A DNA stretch of 37,855 bases from UBA8522 sp035528895 (GTDB taxonomy: Bacteria > Acidobacteriota > Aminicenantia > Aminicenantales > UBA8522): the NCBI GenBank assembly GCA_035528895.1, contig DATKXS010000109.1, positions 1 through 37,855 on the forward strand, written 5' to 3'. The position numbers and the translations under genes are program-made. Shown one piece after another: positions 16,588-25,834 of the stretch. The notes below the pieces were generated by a model, which worked only from the letters and a program-made list of their open reading frames with translations, made no database searches and was not told the DNA's origin. The stretch's first letter is position 1. Each line of letters opens with the position of its first letter.

Positions 16588-16974
16588 ATGTATCCTAAAG
16601 AATTCAACTTCACCAAAGACCATGAGTGGGTCAAGGTCGATGGCGACACGGCCACCGTCGGGATCACCGATTTCGCCCAAAAACAGCTGGGGGACGTCGT
16701 CTATGTGGAGCTTCCCGCCGTCGGAACCAGACTCGATGTCCACCAGACGATCGGGGTGGTGGAATCGGTCAAAGCGGTTTCCGATATCTACTCTCCGGTC
16801 TCCGGTGAGGTCGTCGCCATCAACGAAGGGCTCAACGATTTTCCCGAGACACTTAACCAGGATCCGCACGGCAAGGGCTGGATCATCCGGCTGCGTCTCA
16901 AGAACAAAGGGGATCTGGAAAAGCTGATGACGGCCGATGACTATGAGAAATTCCTGGAGGGTCTGGCTCCATGA
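16588..16974 (+). CDS. gcvH: Glycine cleavage system H protein
   Basis: Small lipoylated carrier that shuttles the aminomethyl group between the P, T and L proteins. The 128-residue sequence has FTKDHEWVKVDGDTATVGITDFAQ at the start and the lipoylation site VESVKAVSDIYSP with Lys62. Length and motifs are standard. The ribosome site is AAGAGGAGG. The final codons overlap the gcvPA start (ATGA at 16971-16974), which implies coupled translation. Confidence 0.96.
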   Translation: MYPKEFNFTKDHEWVKVDGDTATVGITDFAQKQLGDVVYVELPAVGTRLDVHQTIGVVESVKAVSDIYSPVSGEVVAINEGLNDFPETLNQDPHGKGWIIRLRLKNKGDLEKLMTADDYEKFLEGLAP

Positions 16975-18317
16975 GCTATATCTCGCTCAGCGACCCCGAC
17001 AAAAAGGAGATGCTGGCCCGGATCGGGGTCTCCTCGCCGGACGACCTCTTCCGTTGCATTCCCGAGGGCATCCGGCTGAAAAAAGAGCTGCGCCTTCCTC
17101 AGCCTTTATCCGAACCCGAGCTCATCAGCCATTTTAGGGCCATCGGTCGGAAGAACAGGGAAGGCGACCATCTTTCCTTCCTCGGGGCCGGGGCTTACCG
17201 CCATTATATCCCCGCCGTCGTGGATTATTTGAGCTCGAGGGGGGAGTTCATCAGTCCCTACACGCCCTATCAGCCGGAAGTCAGTCAGGGGACGCTCCAG
17301 GTCATCTTCGAGTACCAGACGCTCGTCTGCCAGTTGACCGGGATGGAGATCGCCAATGCCTCCCTCTACGAGGGGGCTTCGGCGGCCGCCGAGGCCGTCC
17401 TGATGGCCGAGCGGATCAAGGGCCGGCCGAAAATCCTAGTGGCCGGCTCCCTTCACCCGCAATACCGAGAGGTCATCCGGACCTATGTCAAGAACATCTC
17501 CGTCCGTATCGAGGAGATCGCTCCCGACACGCAGGGGCGGATCGATATCGAGGCCCTCGGCCGGGCGGTCGATAACCAGACCAGCGCCGTGGTTTGCCAG
17601 TCGCCGAACTTTCTGGGCGTCGTCGAGGACCTCGACCGAGTGGCCGAGATCGCCCGCCGGCACCAGGCGCTTTTCGTCGTCATCGTCGCCGAGGCGGTGT
17701 CCCTCGGCATCCTCAAACCACCCGGCGCCGGCGGAGCGGACATCGTCGCCGGGGAGGGGCAGTCGTTGGGACTTCCCCTGAGCTTCGGTGGCCCCTATCT
17801 CGGCTTCATGGCCTGTCGCCAGGATTTTATCCGGCAGTTTCCCGGGCGCATCGCTGGAGAGACCAGGGATACGGAGGGGAAAAGAGGTTTTGTGCTCACC
17901 CTGGCGACTCGGGAGCAGCATATCCGGCGGGAGAAAGCCACCTCCAACATCTGCACCAACCAGGCCTGGTGCGCGCTCCGGGCGACGATCTTCCTGGAAT
18001 CCCTCGGCCGGGAGGGGATGCGCGAGCTGGCCTACCAGAACATTCAGAAAGCGAATTATGCTCTGGACAGGCTTTGTTCCATAAAGGGTGTCAGCCGGAA
18101 ATTCAGCGGACCCGTCTTCAACGAGTTCGTCCTGGAGTTTGAGGGCGGCTACAGAAAGATCGAAAACCACCTCCTCCGCAACGGTGTCCTCGGCGGGCTA
18201 GCGCTTGGGCCGGACTATCCGGGGCTCGAAGCCTGCGGGCTCTTCTGTGTGACCGAGGTCCACAGGAAGGACGACATCGACCGGCTGGCAAGACTGGTCG
18301 CGGAGGCGGTCCGATGA
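16971..18317 (+). CDS. gcvPA: Glycine dehydrogenase (decarboxylating) subunit 1
   Basis: N-terminal half of the P protein, which decarboxylates glycine with PLP and loads the aminomethyl group on GcvH. The 448-residue chain has LSFLGAGAYRHYIPAVVDYL, SPYTPYQPEVSQGTLQ and GMEIANASLYEGASAAAEA, all diagnostic. The PLP lysine is on the partner subunit, as expected for the split form found in many anaerobes and Gram-positives. It overlaps gcvH at its start and gcvPB at its end (ATGA at 18314-18317). Confidence 0.96.
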   Translation: MSYISLSDPDKKEMLARIGVSSPDDLFRCIPEGIRLKKELRLPQPLSEPELISHFRAIGRKNREGDHLSFLGAGAYRHYIPAVVDYLSSRGEFISPYTPYQPEVSQGTLQVIFEYQTLVCQLTGMEIANASLYEGASAAAEAVLMAERIKGRPKILVAGSLHPQYREVIRTYVKNISVRIEEIAPDTQGRIDIEALGRAVDNQTSAVVCQSPNFLGVVEDLDRVAEIARRHQALFVVIVAEAVSLGILKPPGAGGADIVAGEGQSLGLPLSFGGPYLGFMACRQDFIRQFPGRIAGETRDTEGKRGFVLTLATREQHIRREKATSNICTNQAWCALRATIFLESLGREGMRELAYQNIQKANYALDRLCSIKGVSRKFSGPVFNEFVLEFEGGYRKIENHLLRNGVLGGLALGPDYPGLEACGLFCVTEVHRKDDIDRLARLVAEAVR

Positions 18318-19765
18318 ACCGCGAACCCTTGATTTTCGAGATCAGCTCCGAAACGAAGAAAGGCTTCACTCTCCCCAGGCTCGATGTGCCGGAAAAAAAT
18401 GAAGCCCTGGCAGGCCTTCCCCTGCGAGAAGGGATCAGCGGATTCCCCCAGGTTTCCGAGGTCGAGGTCGTCCGCCATTTCACCCGGCTGTCCCAGGCGA
18501 ACTTCTGCATCGACACGACCTTCTATCCGCTCGGTTCCTGCACCATGAAATACAATCCCAAGATCAACGAGAAAATCGCCGGCCTGGCGGAATTCCAGAA
18601 CTCGCATCCCCAATCCCCGCCGGGGCTCGTCCAGGGGAACCTCGAGGTCCTGAAAACTCTCGAGGACTTCCTGAGCGAGATCACCGGCATGGATACGGCG
18701 ACACTTCAGCCGAGCGCCGGGGCGCAGGGAGAGCTGCTGGGGATGATGCTCATCCGGGCCTGCCATGAGGACCGCGGCGACCCCCGCAAGATCGTTCTCA
18801 TCCCCGATTCGGCCCACGGCACCAACCCCTCGAGCGCCCACATCTGCGGCTACCGGGTCCAGGAGGTCAAGTCCAATGAGCAGGGGACGATCGATCTCGC
18901 CGCGCTCCGTCAGGCGATGACCGAGGAAGTGGCCGCGCTGATGGTCACCAACCCGAATACGCTCGGGGTGTTCGAGTGGGACATCTTGGAGATCGCCGAG
19001 ATCATCCACGCCAAGGGAGGCCTCGTCTACATGGACGGCGCCAACATGAACGCTTTGGTCGGCAAGTTCCGGCCGGGCGACATGGGGATCGACGTCATCC
19101 ATCTCAACCTCCACAAGACCTTCTCCACCCCCCACGGGGGAGGGGGGCCCGGTTCCGGACCCGTCGGCGTCAAGAAGCATCTGGAGCCGTACCTGCCCGT
19201 TCCGATCGTGGAAAAAGGTCCCTCCGGATACACCCTGAATTTCAGCCGCCCCAAGAGCGTCGGCCGGGTGCGGAGCTTCTTCGGCAATTTCCTAGTCATG
19301 GTCAGGGCCTTGGCCTACATACTTTCATCGGGAGCTTCCGGGCTTAAGGAGATCGCCGAGATCGCCGTCCTCAACTCCAATTACATCCGCAAGAGCCTGG
19401 AGGGGGTTTATCACCTGAAATACACCGCGCCAACGCTTCACGAATGCGTCTTTTCGGACAAGTTGCAAAGGGAACACGGCGTCCGGAACATCGACATCGC
19501 CAAGCGGTTGATCGACTATGGCCTCCATCCGCCGACCATGTCCTTTCCTCTGATCGTCCCGGGTGCCTTGATGATTGAGCCCACCGAGACCGAAAGCCGC
19601 CGCGACCTCGACCAGTTCATCGAAGCGATGAAGGCGATCGCCGGGGAAGCCGTCGAAACACCCGAGATCCTCAAGTCCGCCCCCCATATCTCTCCCGTGA
19701 GGCGCCTGGACGAGACCACGGCTGCCCGCAACCCGGTGTTGAGATGGGAGGGGCCGAACGACTAG
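18314..19765 (+). CDS. gcvPB: Glycine dehydrogenase (decarboxylating) subunit 2
   Basis: C-terminal half of the P protein, 483 residues. It carries the PLP-binding lysine in NLHKTFSTPHGGGGPGSGP (Lys268) and the glycine-rich phosphate loop after it. Other landmarks are FYPLGSCTMKYNPK near the N terminus and SAHGTNPSSAHICGY. It forms the active decarboxylase with GcvPA. The lipoamide dehydrogenase (L protein) is not in this window and must be encoded elsewhere. The gene ends four bases before glyQ. Confidence 0.96.
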   Translation: MNREPLIFEISSETKKGFTLPRLDVPEKNEALAGLPLREGISGFPQVSEVEVVRHFTRLSQANFCIDTTFYPLGSCTMKYNPKINEKIAGLAEFQNSHPQSPPGLVQGNLEVLKTLEDFLSEITGMDTATLQPSAGAQGELLGMMLIRACHEDRGDPRKIVLIPDSAHGTNPSSAHICGYRVQEVKSNEQGTIDLAALRQAMTEEVAALMVTNPNTLGVFEWDILEIAEIIHAKGGLVYMDGANMNALVGKFRPGDMGIDVIHLNLHKTFSTPHGGGGPGSGPVGVKKHLEPYLPVPIVEKGPSGYTLNFSRPKSVGRVRSFFGNFLVMVRALAYILSSGASGLKEIAEIAVLNSNYIRKSLEGVYHLKYTAPTLHECVFSDKLQREHGVRNIDIAKRLIDYGLHPPTMSFPLIVPGALMIEPTETESRRDLDQFIEAMKAIAGEAVETPEILKSAPHISPVRRLDETTAARNPVLRWEGPND

Positions 19766-19769
19766 CCCG

Positions 19770-20618
19770 ATGTCGCTCCAGAACCTCGTTATGAGCCTGC
19801 AGAGGTATTGGGCCGACCAGGGCTGCTATCTGGCCCAACCCTATGACCTTGAAGTCGGCGCCGGCACAATGACCCCGGATACATTCTTCCGCGTCCTCGA
19901 TCACAGGCCCTGGAGGGTCGGCTATGTCCAGCCGTCCCGCAGGCCGGCGGACGGCCGGTACGGGGAGAACCCGCACCGGGTTCAGAAACACTTCCAGTAC
20001 CAGGTCATTATCAAACCGTCCCCCTCCGACATCCAGACACTTTACATCAACAGCCTCACCAGCCTAGGGATCGACCTATCCGTGCATGATCTTAGGTTCG
20101 ACGAGGACGACTGGGAGTCGCCAACCATCGGTGCCTGGGGCGTCGGCTGGCAGGTCGTTCTCGACGGGCTGGAGATCACCCAGTTCACCTATTTCCAGCA
20201 GGCCGGTGGGATCGAACTCTTTCCCGTCCCCGTGGAAATCACGTACGGGCTGGAGCGTCTGGAAATGTTTCTCGAGGAGAAGGACAACCTCTATGACCTC
20301 GACTGGTCCGGGGATGTCTCCTACCGGGACCTGAGGCTCCGGGAAGAGAGGGAATTCTCGGAATACAATTTCAACCAGGCAAACATCGAAAGACTTCAGA
20401 AATCGTTCGCCCTTGCGGAAGAGGAAGCGGCCATGCTCATCGACAAGGACCTTCTTTTTCCTGCCTATGACATGTGCCTCAAGTGTTCGCATCTCTTCAA
20501 CCTACTGGACGCCCGCGGTGCGGTCAGCGTCACCGAGAGGGTTAAGATGATCGGCCAGGTCCGGACCCTGGTGAACCGGATCGCCCGGAAATATTGCGAC
20601 CGGGAAGGAAGGCCCTGA
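19770..20618 (+). CDS. glyQ: Glycine--tRNA ligase alpha subunit
   Basis: Catalytic subunit of the bacterial tetrameric glycyl-tRNA synthetase, 282 residues. Recognisable stretches are QRYWADQGCYLAQPYDLEVGAGTM, YVQPSRRPADGRYGENPHR and the class II motif region with GWQVVLDGLEITQFTYFQQ. The start follows the gcvPB stop by four bases, and the stop overlaps the ATG of glyS by one base (TGATG). The same substrate, glycine, links it to the upstream cleavage genes. Confidence 0.96.
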   Translation: MSLQNLVMSLQRYWADQGCYLAQPYDLEVGAGTMTPDTFFRVLDHRPWRVGYVQPSRRPADGRYGENPHRVQKHFQYQVIIKPSPSDIQTLYINSLTSLGIDLSVHDLRFDEDDWESPTIGAWGVGWQVVLDGLEITQFTYFQQAGGIELFPVPVEITYGLERLEMFLEEKDNLYDLDWSGDVSYRDLRLREEREFSEYNFNQANIERLQKSFALAEEEAAMLIDKDLLFPAYDMCLKCSHLFNLLDARGAVSVTERVKMIGQVRTLVNRIARKYCDREGRP

Positions 20619-22702
20619 TGGAATTCCTCCTCGAGATCTCCACCGAGGAGATGTCGGCATCCCATATCAAGACGGGCCTGGCTCAGCTTGAAGAGAGGAT
20701 CGGCAAGACTCTCCAAGATAGCCGGATCGTCTGCTTATCACTCGAAACCTACGGGACCTGCCGGAGGCTGGTCGTGGCGGGTGATTTCGCTCCCAAACAG
20801 GAAGACAGGGAAGAAGTCGTGATCGGTCCGCCGAAGGAGGTGGCTTTTGCTGCCGACGGATCTCCCACTCCTGCGGCCAGCGGGTTTGCCAGGTCGCAGA
20901 ACGCCGAGGTCGAAAGCCTTCAGGTCGTAGCGACTCCAAAGGGAGAGTATATCGGTTTGAAAAGGACCACTCAAGGCCGGGCAACGGGGGAAATCCTGGC
21001 CGACGCACTTCCCGGCATCATCACCTCTCTGTCGTTTCCCAAGATGATGAAATGGGGAGATGTCAACCTCCGGTTTTCCCGCCCGATAAAGAATATCCTG
21101 GCCCTATGGGATGAACACGTTCTTTCATTCTCCATCCAGGGGATCAAGTCCAATGACCTGGTGTCCGGGCATAAGCTCCTCTCCCCCAAACGTTTTCAGG
21201 TCAAATCATTCCGCGAATACCGGGCCGGCTTGAAAAAGAACAAGGTCATTCTATCGGCGGACGAGAGAAAACAACTCATCATCCGTCAAATCGGAAAACG
21301 CCTGGGCCCGCTGAAGGCCCAGGTCTTTCCGGACGAAGAGCTGCTCGAAAAGCTGACCTTTGATGTGGAATTTCCCTATGTCTTCCGGGGGGATTTCCCC
21401 CGAGAATACCTCCGCCTCCCTTTGGAAGTGCTCAGCGTGGCCATGCGGGAAGGACAGAAACTTTTTTCCGTGGTCCGGGAAGGCCGGCAGCTCCCCCTGT
21501 TTCTTGGTGTCGCCGATGCGCCCAAGGACCCGAAGCGACTGATCCGCCGGGGAAATGAGCGTGTCCTCAGGGCCAGGCTCGAGGACGCCCGGTTTTTCTG
21601 GGAACAGGACCTCAAGATCCCCCTGGCCCGAAGAGCGGCCGGACTGAGAAAAGTCGTTTTCCAAGAAAAATTGGGGAGTTATGAAGAAAAACGCGCCCGT
21701 CTGAAGCTCATCATCGCCTATCTCTGTGACCGATTCGACGAGAAAAAGCTCAAAAAAGAAGCGGCTCAAGCGGCCGATCTTTGCAAAGTCGACCTCCTGT
21801 CGGAGATGGTCCGGGAATTTCCCGGTCTCCAGGGGAAGGTCGGCGGTCTTTATGCCAGGGAGGAAGGATATCCTCCAGCGGTCTCCCAGGCCATCTATGA
21901 ACATTATCAGCCCGTCGGCCTTGAGGATGTCCCCCCCTCATCTCTCGGCGGGGCGCTGCTCTCTCTTGCCGATAAGATCGATTCGATCGTCGGCGTCGTG
22001 GGCATCGGGATCCAGGTCACGGGATCAAGTGACGCCTTTGGGCTGCGGCGGCATGCCAATGGTATTTGCCGGATCATCCTGGACAGGAAGCTCTCCCTTT
22101 CGCTTGACCTTCTTCTGGAGAAAGCCATCGCCGCCTATGGAGATATCCTGGAAAGACCGAAAGAAGAGATTGTCGGGTATTGCCGGACCTTCTTCGAGCA
22201 GCGGCTCCGGTTCATCTATGAAAGTCAGGGATACCGGTATGACCTGGTCAGCGCCGCTCTTGGGGCCGGCTTGGACAATATCTCTCTGTCTCTGCTCCGC
22301 CTCAAGGCCCTCGACGCCCTGAAGAAAAGCCCGTATTTCGAGCCCTTCATCCTGATGGCCAAGCGGGTCAACAACATCCTTCGCGACCGGCCGTCCCATC
22401 CGCTGAATGGTGAGCTTTTCGTGGACAAAGAAGAGAAAGAGCTCTGGTCGTCTTTTGCCATCATCAGGGACAACGTCCGTCCCTTGATAGAAGAGGGGGA
22501 TTTCGCCAGAGCCCAGAACATGATCTTCAAGCTGCAGTCTCCCCTGAACGCTTTCTTCGACAAGGTCCTGGTCATGGCCGAGGACAAAAAACTCCGGCAG
22601 AACCGACTCGCCCTTCTGGGCGAGCTCAGCCGGCTTCTTCTGGCCATAGCGGACTATTCTCAGATTGTCGTTGAAGGGGAGAAAAAAGGGACGTCGGCCT
22701 AG
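20618..22702 (+). CDS. glyS: Glycine--tRNA ligase beta subunit
   Basis: Binds tRNA-Gly and completes the alpha2-beta2 enzyme. The 694-residue length is normal. The family opening MEFLLEISTEEM, the FPKMMKWGDVNLRFSRPI stretch, the KIDSIVGVVGIG motif in an HD-like domain, and the C-terminal DALR-like anticodon domain with LMAKRVNNILRD are all visible. I start at the ATG at 20618, which overlaps the glyQ stop, not at an in-frame start 24 bases upstream. Its stop codon overlaps the stop of the convergent PilZ gene (22699-22702). Confidence 0.95.
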   Translation: MEFLLEISTEEMSASHIKTGLAQLEERIGKTLQDSRIVCLSLETYGTCRRLVVAGDFAPKQEDREEVVIGPPKEVAFAADGSPTPAASGFARSQNAEVESLQVVATPKGEYIGLKRTTQGRATGEILADALPGIITSLSFPKMMKWGDVNLRFSRPIKNILALWDEHVLSFSIQGIKSNDLVSGHKLLSPKRFQVKSFREYRAGLKKNKVILSADERKQLIIRQIGKRLGPLKAQVFPDEELLEKLTFDVEFPYVFRGDFPREYLRLPLEVLSVAMREGQKLFSVVREGRQLPLFLGVADAPKDPKRLIRRGNERVLRARLEDARFFWEQDLKIPLARRAAGLRKVVFQEKLGSYEEKRARLKLIIAYLCDRFDEKKLKKEAAQAADLCKVDLLSEMVREFPGLQGKVGGLYAREEGYPPAVSQAIYEHYQPVGLEDVPPSSLGGALLSLADKIDSIVGVVGIGIQVTGSSDAFGLRRHANGICRIILDRKLSLSLDLLLEKAIAAYGDILERPKEEIVGYCRTFFEQRLRFIYESQGYRYDLVSAALGAGLDNISLSLLRLKALDALKKSPYFEPFILMAKRVNNILRDRPSHPLNGELFVDKEEKELWSSFAIIRDNVRPLIEEGDFARAQNMIFKLQSPLNAFFDKVLVMAEDKKLRQNRLALLGELSRLLLAIADYSQIVVEGEKKGTSA

Positions 22703-23130
22703 ATCTCGAACTCGTCCTTGTCCGTGTCGGAGGGCTCTTTTCCTTTATCGGCAAACTTCTGTTCAAGGGCCATGATCTTCACCATGTTCTGGGGCAAGTT
22801 CTGGTCTTTGTCCATCCCATAGGGATTGAACTGGACACCCACCTGGAATGGATAGCTTTTTCCCTCGCCGGGAGCCGACCATTTGACGATGCCCTTCATC
22901 GTAAAGGGGATGCGCTCTCCGGGTATGGAGATGCGTACCATGACCTCGGAATCGGGCTTGAGCATTTTCTGGGTCAGGAAGCGGATGCCGCCCCGGCTGA
23001 TGTCCAGGATGGGACAGAACTCCTCGATGAAGCCGGGCTTGGGAAGGAGGGATTTCCGCTGATAATTGAGCGTGGCGCCGGGGATCTTGAAACGGAGACA
23101 AGACCGTTTTTCGATCTCGTTTTCGTCCAC
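22699..23130 (-). CDS. PilZ domain protein
   Basis: A 143-residue cytoplasmic protein. The opening EKRSCLRFKIPGATLNYQ gives the R-x-x-x-R-like basic patch of PilZ domains, and DISRGGIRFLTQK matches the second motif (D/N-x-S-x-x-G), so c-di-GMP binding is plausible though the RxxxR is imperfect (K-R-S-C-L-R). Later VMVRISIPGERIPFTMKGIVKW fits the beta barrel. I choose the GTG at 23130, preceded by AAGAGGA, because the longer frame would begin with a TTG inside the -35 element of its own promoter. Confidence 0.72.
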   Translation of the reverse strand: MDENEIEKRSCLRFKIPGATLNYQRKSLLPKPGFIEEFCPILDISRGGIRFLTQKMLKPDSEVMVRISIPGERIPFTMKGIVKWSAPGEGKSYPFQVGVQFNPYGMDKDQNLPQNMVKIMALEQKFADKGKEPSDTDKDEFEI

Positions 23131-23160
23131 TGCGGTCCTCTTCTTTTCGACCTGTCCTAT

Positions 23161-23190
23161 TTTATATAACAATGTGGGACCAAAAGTCAA
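23161..23190 (-). promoter_or_regulatory. Promoter of the PilZ gene
   Basis: On the minus strand, TTGACT (23190-23185) and TATAAA (23166-23161) are 18 bases apart; shifting to ATATAA gives 17. Transcription would begin near 23154, leaving a short leader to the GTG at 23130. Confidence 0.6.
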
Positions 23191-23228
23191 AATATAATAT
23201 TTGCCGGCCCGAAAGGTTCAGCCTTCGA

Positions 23229-23257
23229 TTGACAGAGCAACCCATTTTGCCTAAAAT
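23229..23257 (+). promoter_or_regulatory. Promoter of the BNR-repeat gene
   Basis: TTGACA (23229-23234) and TAAAAT (23252-23257) are separated by exactly 17 bases. The leader of about 74 bases contains a 7-bp stem, CCAGGGC (23301-23307) with GCCCTGG (23320-23326), just ahead of the ribosome site AAAGGAGG (23327-23334). Confidence 0.7.
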
Positions 23258-23337
23258 CGGGTTTCATGTCGAAGTATCGACGGGTCATCCCCACCATTTC
23301 CCAGGGCCGAACTCCTCGAGCCCTGGAAAGGAGGACT

Positions 23338-25749
23338 ATGCTCTCTCACAAAAATTTCCGTCCCCTGGCTATTCTTGGGCTTTTGGTCTGTGCCACCCTC
23401 GGATTCACGCGAGTGATTCCCGGGCAGAAGGCCGTCAAGCCGCCGCGGGTGCAGGCCACCGACCCGGCCATCCGGCTTCAAGGCTTCGCTGCCTATCTGG
23501 AAATGGTCAAGAGTTCACCATTCAACTCGCTGAACTGGAGCCATATCGGTCCGACCAACGTCAGCGGTCGGTGCACCGATATCGCCGTGGTGGGACCCCG
23601 GGGGAAGAGCTACACGATTTATCTGGCCACCGCTTCAGGAGGCGTCTGGAAGACGGTCAACGAAGGGACGACCTGGGATCCTGTCTTCGAGCGGGCCGCC
23701 TCGACGGCCATAGGAGATATCGCGATCGCACCCAGCAACCCCGATATCCTTTGGGTTGGTACCGGCGAGGCCAACATCTTCCGCAGCTCGCAGGCTGGAT
23801 GCGGGATCTACAAATCAACGGACGGCGGCAAGACCTGGGCGCACATGGGACTTTCGGACACGAACACTATCGCCCGGATCGTCGCCCATCCCCAGAATCC
23901 GGATGTCGTTTATGTAGCCGCGTCCGGCCACGAATGGTCCGACAACGCCGAGCGCGGAGTGTTTAAGACCGTCGACGGAGGCAAGACCTGGGAGAAAGTC
24001 CTGTTCGTCAACGAGCGGACGGGAGCGATTGATCTAGTCATGGACCCCACGGATAGCAGCACGCTCTATGCGGCCACCTGGCAGAGGACAAGGCTCAAAT
24101 GGAACGATCCGCGGAATTTCCTGGGATATTCAGAGAGCGGAATTTATAAAACTTCCGACGCCGGAAAGACCTGGAAGCCCATCAACGTGGGGCTTCCTGA
24201 GGCCCAATACAGGGGCCGGATCGGCATCGATGTGTGTTTGAAAAAATCCAATGTTCTCTATGCTTTTGTCGATAATTATGAAGTCGCGCGCCAGCCGACT
24301 TCAGAGGAGGCAAGGGACTCCTACGGCCGTCCTTCGAGCGGGATTATCAAAGGTGCGACCCTCTACCGCTCCGATGATAAGGGCGAAAACTGGCGACTGG
24401 TTTGCCCGACCACACCCGAAATGCAAAAGGTCATGGAGCGTCATTCCGGGACCTATGGCTGGGTCTTCGGACAGGTCCGCGTTAACCCGAATGATGAAAA
24501 CACCGTCTATACAATGGGCCTGGCGCTGAACATCTCCCATGATGGAGGTCAAACCTTCAAAGGGACTTACGGAACTCACGGCGATCACCACGGCCTGTGG
24601 ATCGACCCGGATAACTCCAATTATCTGGTCAACGCCAACGACGGGGGACTCGGCATCTCCTATGACGGGGGAAAGACTTGGCGTGGTTTCACGGATAACC
24701 TTCCGGTCTGTCAGTTCTTCAACATCGCCTATGATATGGCGAATCCGTTCCATGTCTACGGCTCGATGCAGGACCATGGGAGCTATCGGGGACAAGTCCT
24801 CAAGAAAAAGGACCGATTCACTGAAAAAGCACTTGAGGGGTTCGGAGCCGTGGCTTTTGAGGCGGTTCCTGGCGGAGAAGGCTGCAGCCACGCCATCGAT
24901 CCCCTCGACCCGAACATTGTTTACTCGGCGAGCTTTTACGGCCGGATTACGCGGACCGATCTCACTCTGCCGGAAAGGGAACGCACCAAGAGGCTTCTTC
25001 CCGTCACCTATCCGGATGAGCCGCAACTGCGCGGCCAGTGGGTGGCGCCGTTCATCGTATCGCCGCACAACAACGAGACAATCTACCATGGGATGCAGTA
25101 CCTCTTCCGGTCATTCAACCGGGGCGATATCTTGGAGAGGATAAGCCCCGACCTGAGCTACAATACGGCGGCGGAGATGGGAGATATCCCCTATCACACC
25201 CTTTTTGCCATTTCCGAATCGCCGCTCCGGGCCGGCCTCATATACGTCGGGACGGACGACGGGAAGGTCCACGTCACCCGGGACGGCGGAAAGACCTGGG
25301 CCGAAATCATGGCGGGTCTGCCTTACCAGAAATGGGTGTCCCGCCTCGCTGCCTCGGCATTTGACCTGGGAACGGTCTATATGACCCAAAACGGCAAACG
25401 GGACGACGATTTCACTCCCTATGTCTGGAAATCGACCGATTTCGGAAAGACCTGGGTCAGTATCGCCGGCAACATCCCCTTCGGCCCGGTGAATGTCATC
25501 CGCGAGGATCCGGTGGATAAGAACATCCTCTACGTAGGTACCGACGGCGGAGTCTTCGTGAGCAAGGACGGAGGTGGGACCTGGAACGCGCTGGGCGGCA
25601 ACCTGCCGATGGTCTATGTCCACGACCTGATCATCCACCCGCGCGACAATGTCATCGTCATCGCCACCCACGGCCGCGGCATGTGGGCGCTCGACGCCGA
25701 GCCGGTCAACGAGAAGGGCAAGCGTTCGCGCCGGCGGCAGGGGAGCTGA
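23338..25749 (+). CDS. Secreted BNR/Asp-box repeat protein (sortilin-like beta-propeller)
   Basis: An 803-residue exported protein. It starts with a signal peptide (LAILGLLVCATLGFTRV) and then NWSHIGPTNVSGRCTDIAV, which commonly opens this family. About ten Asp-box repeats follow, each like STDGGKTW: WKTVNEGTTW, YKSTDGGKTW, FKTVDGGKTW, YKTSDAGKTW, YRSDDKGENW, ISHDGGQTF, ISYDGGKTW, VTRDGGKTW, WKSTDFGKTW and VSKDGGGTW. The protein should fold into one or two beta-propellers of the VPS10/sialidase-like kind. I see no sialidase catalytic set, so it may bind rather than cut a ligand. The ATG at 23338 has a strong ribosome site; an upstream in-frame ATG at 23266 would destroy the signal peptide. 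Confidence 0.82.
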   Translation: MLSHKNFRPLAILGLLVCATLGFTRVIPGQKAVKPPRVQATDPAIRLQGFAAYLEMVKSSPFNSLNWSHIGPTNVSGRCTDIAVVGPRGKSYTIYLATASGGVWKTVNEGTTWDPVFERAASTAIGDIAIAPSNPDILWVGTGEANIFRSSQAGCGIYKSTDGGKTWAHMGLSDTNTIARIVAHPQNPDVVYVAASGHEWSDNAERGVFKTVDGGKTWEKVLFVNERTGAIDLVMDPTDSSTLYAATWQRTRLKWNDPRNFLGYSESGIYKTSDAGKTWKPINVGLPEAQYRGRIGIDVCLKKSNVLYAFVDNYEVARQPTSEEARDSYGRPSSGIIKGATLYRSDDKGENWRLVCPTTPEMQKVMERHSGTYGWVFGQVRVNPNDENTVYTMGLALNISHDGGQTFKGTYGTHGDHHGLWIDPDNSNYLVNANDGGLGISYDGGKTWRGFTDNLPVCQFFNIAYDMANPFHVYGSMQDHGSYRGQVLKKKDRFTEKALEGFGAVAFEAVPGGEGCSHAIDPLDPNIVYSASFYGRITRTDLTLPERERTKRLLPVTYPDEPQLRGQWVAPFIVSPHNNETIYHGMQYLFRSFNRGDILERISPDLSYNTAAEMGDIPYHTLFAISESPLRAGLIYVGTDDGKVHVTRDGGKTWAEIMAGLPYQKWVSRLAASAFDLGTVYMTQNGKRDDDFTPYVWKSTDFGKTWVSIAGNIPFGPVNVIREDPVDKNILYVGTDGGVFVSKDGGGTWNALGGNLPMVYVHDLIIHPRDNVIVIATHGRGMWALDAEPVNEKGKRSRRRQGS

Positions 25750-25834
25750 CCCGAGCCTGCCCCACGTTTGCAGAGCGAAGATTTCCTTGGCGCTCGGCCG
25801 GCGCAAGGCCGGATCTGGAGCGGAGGGACTGCCC

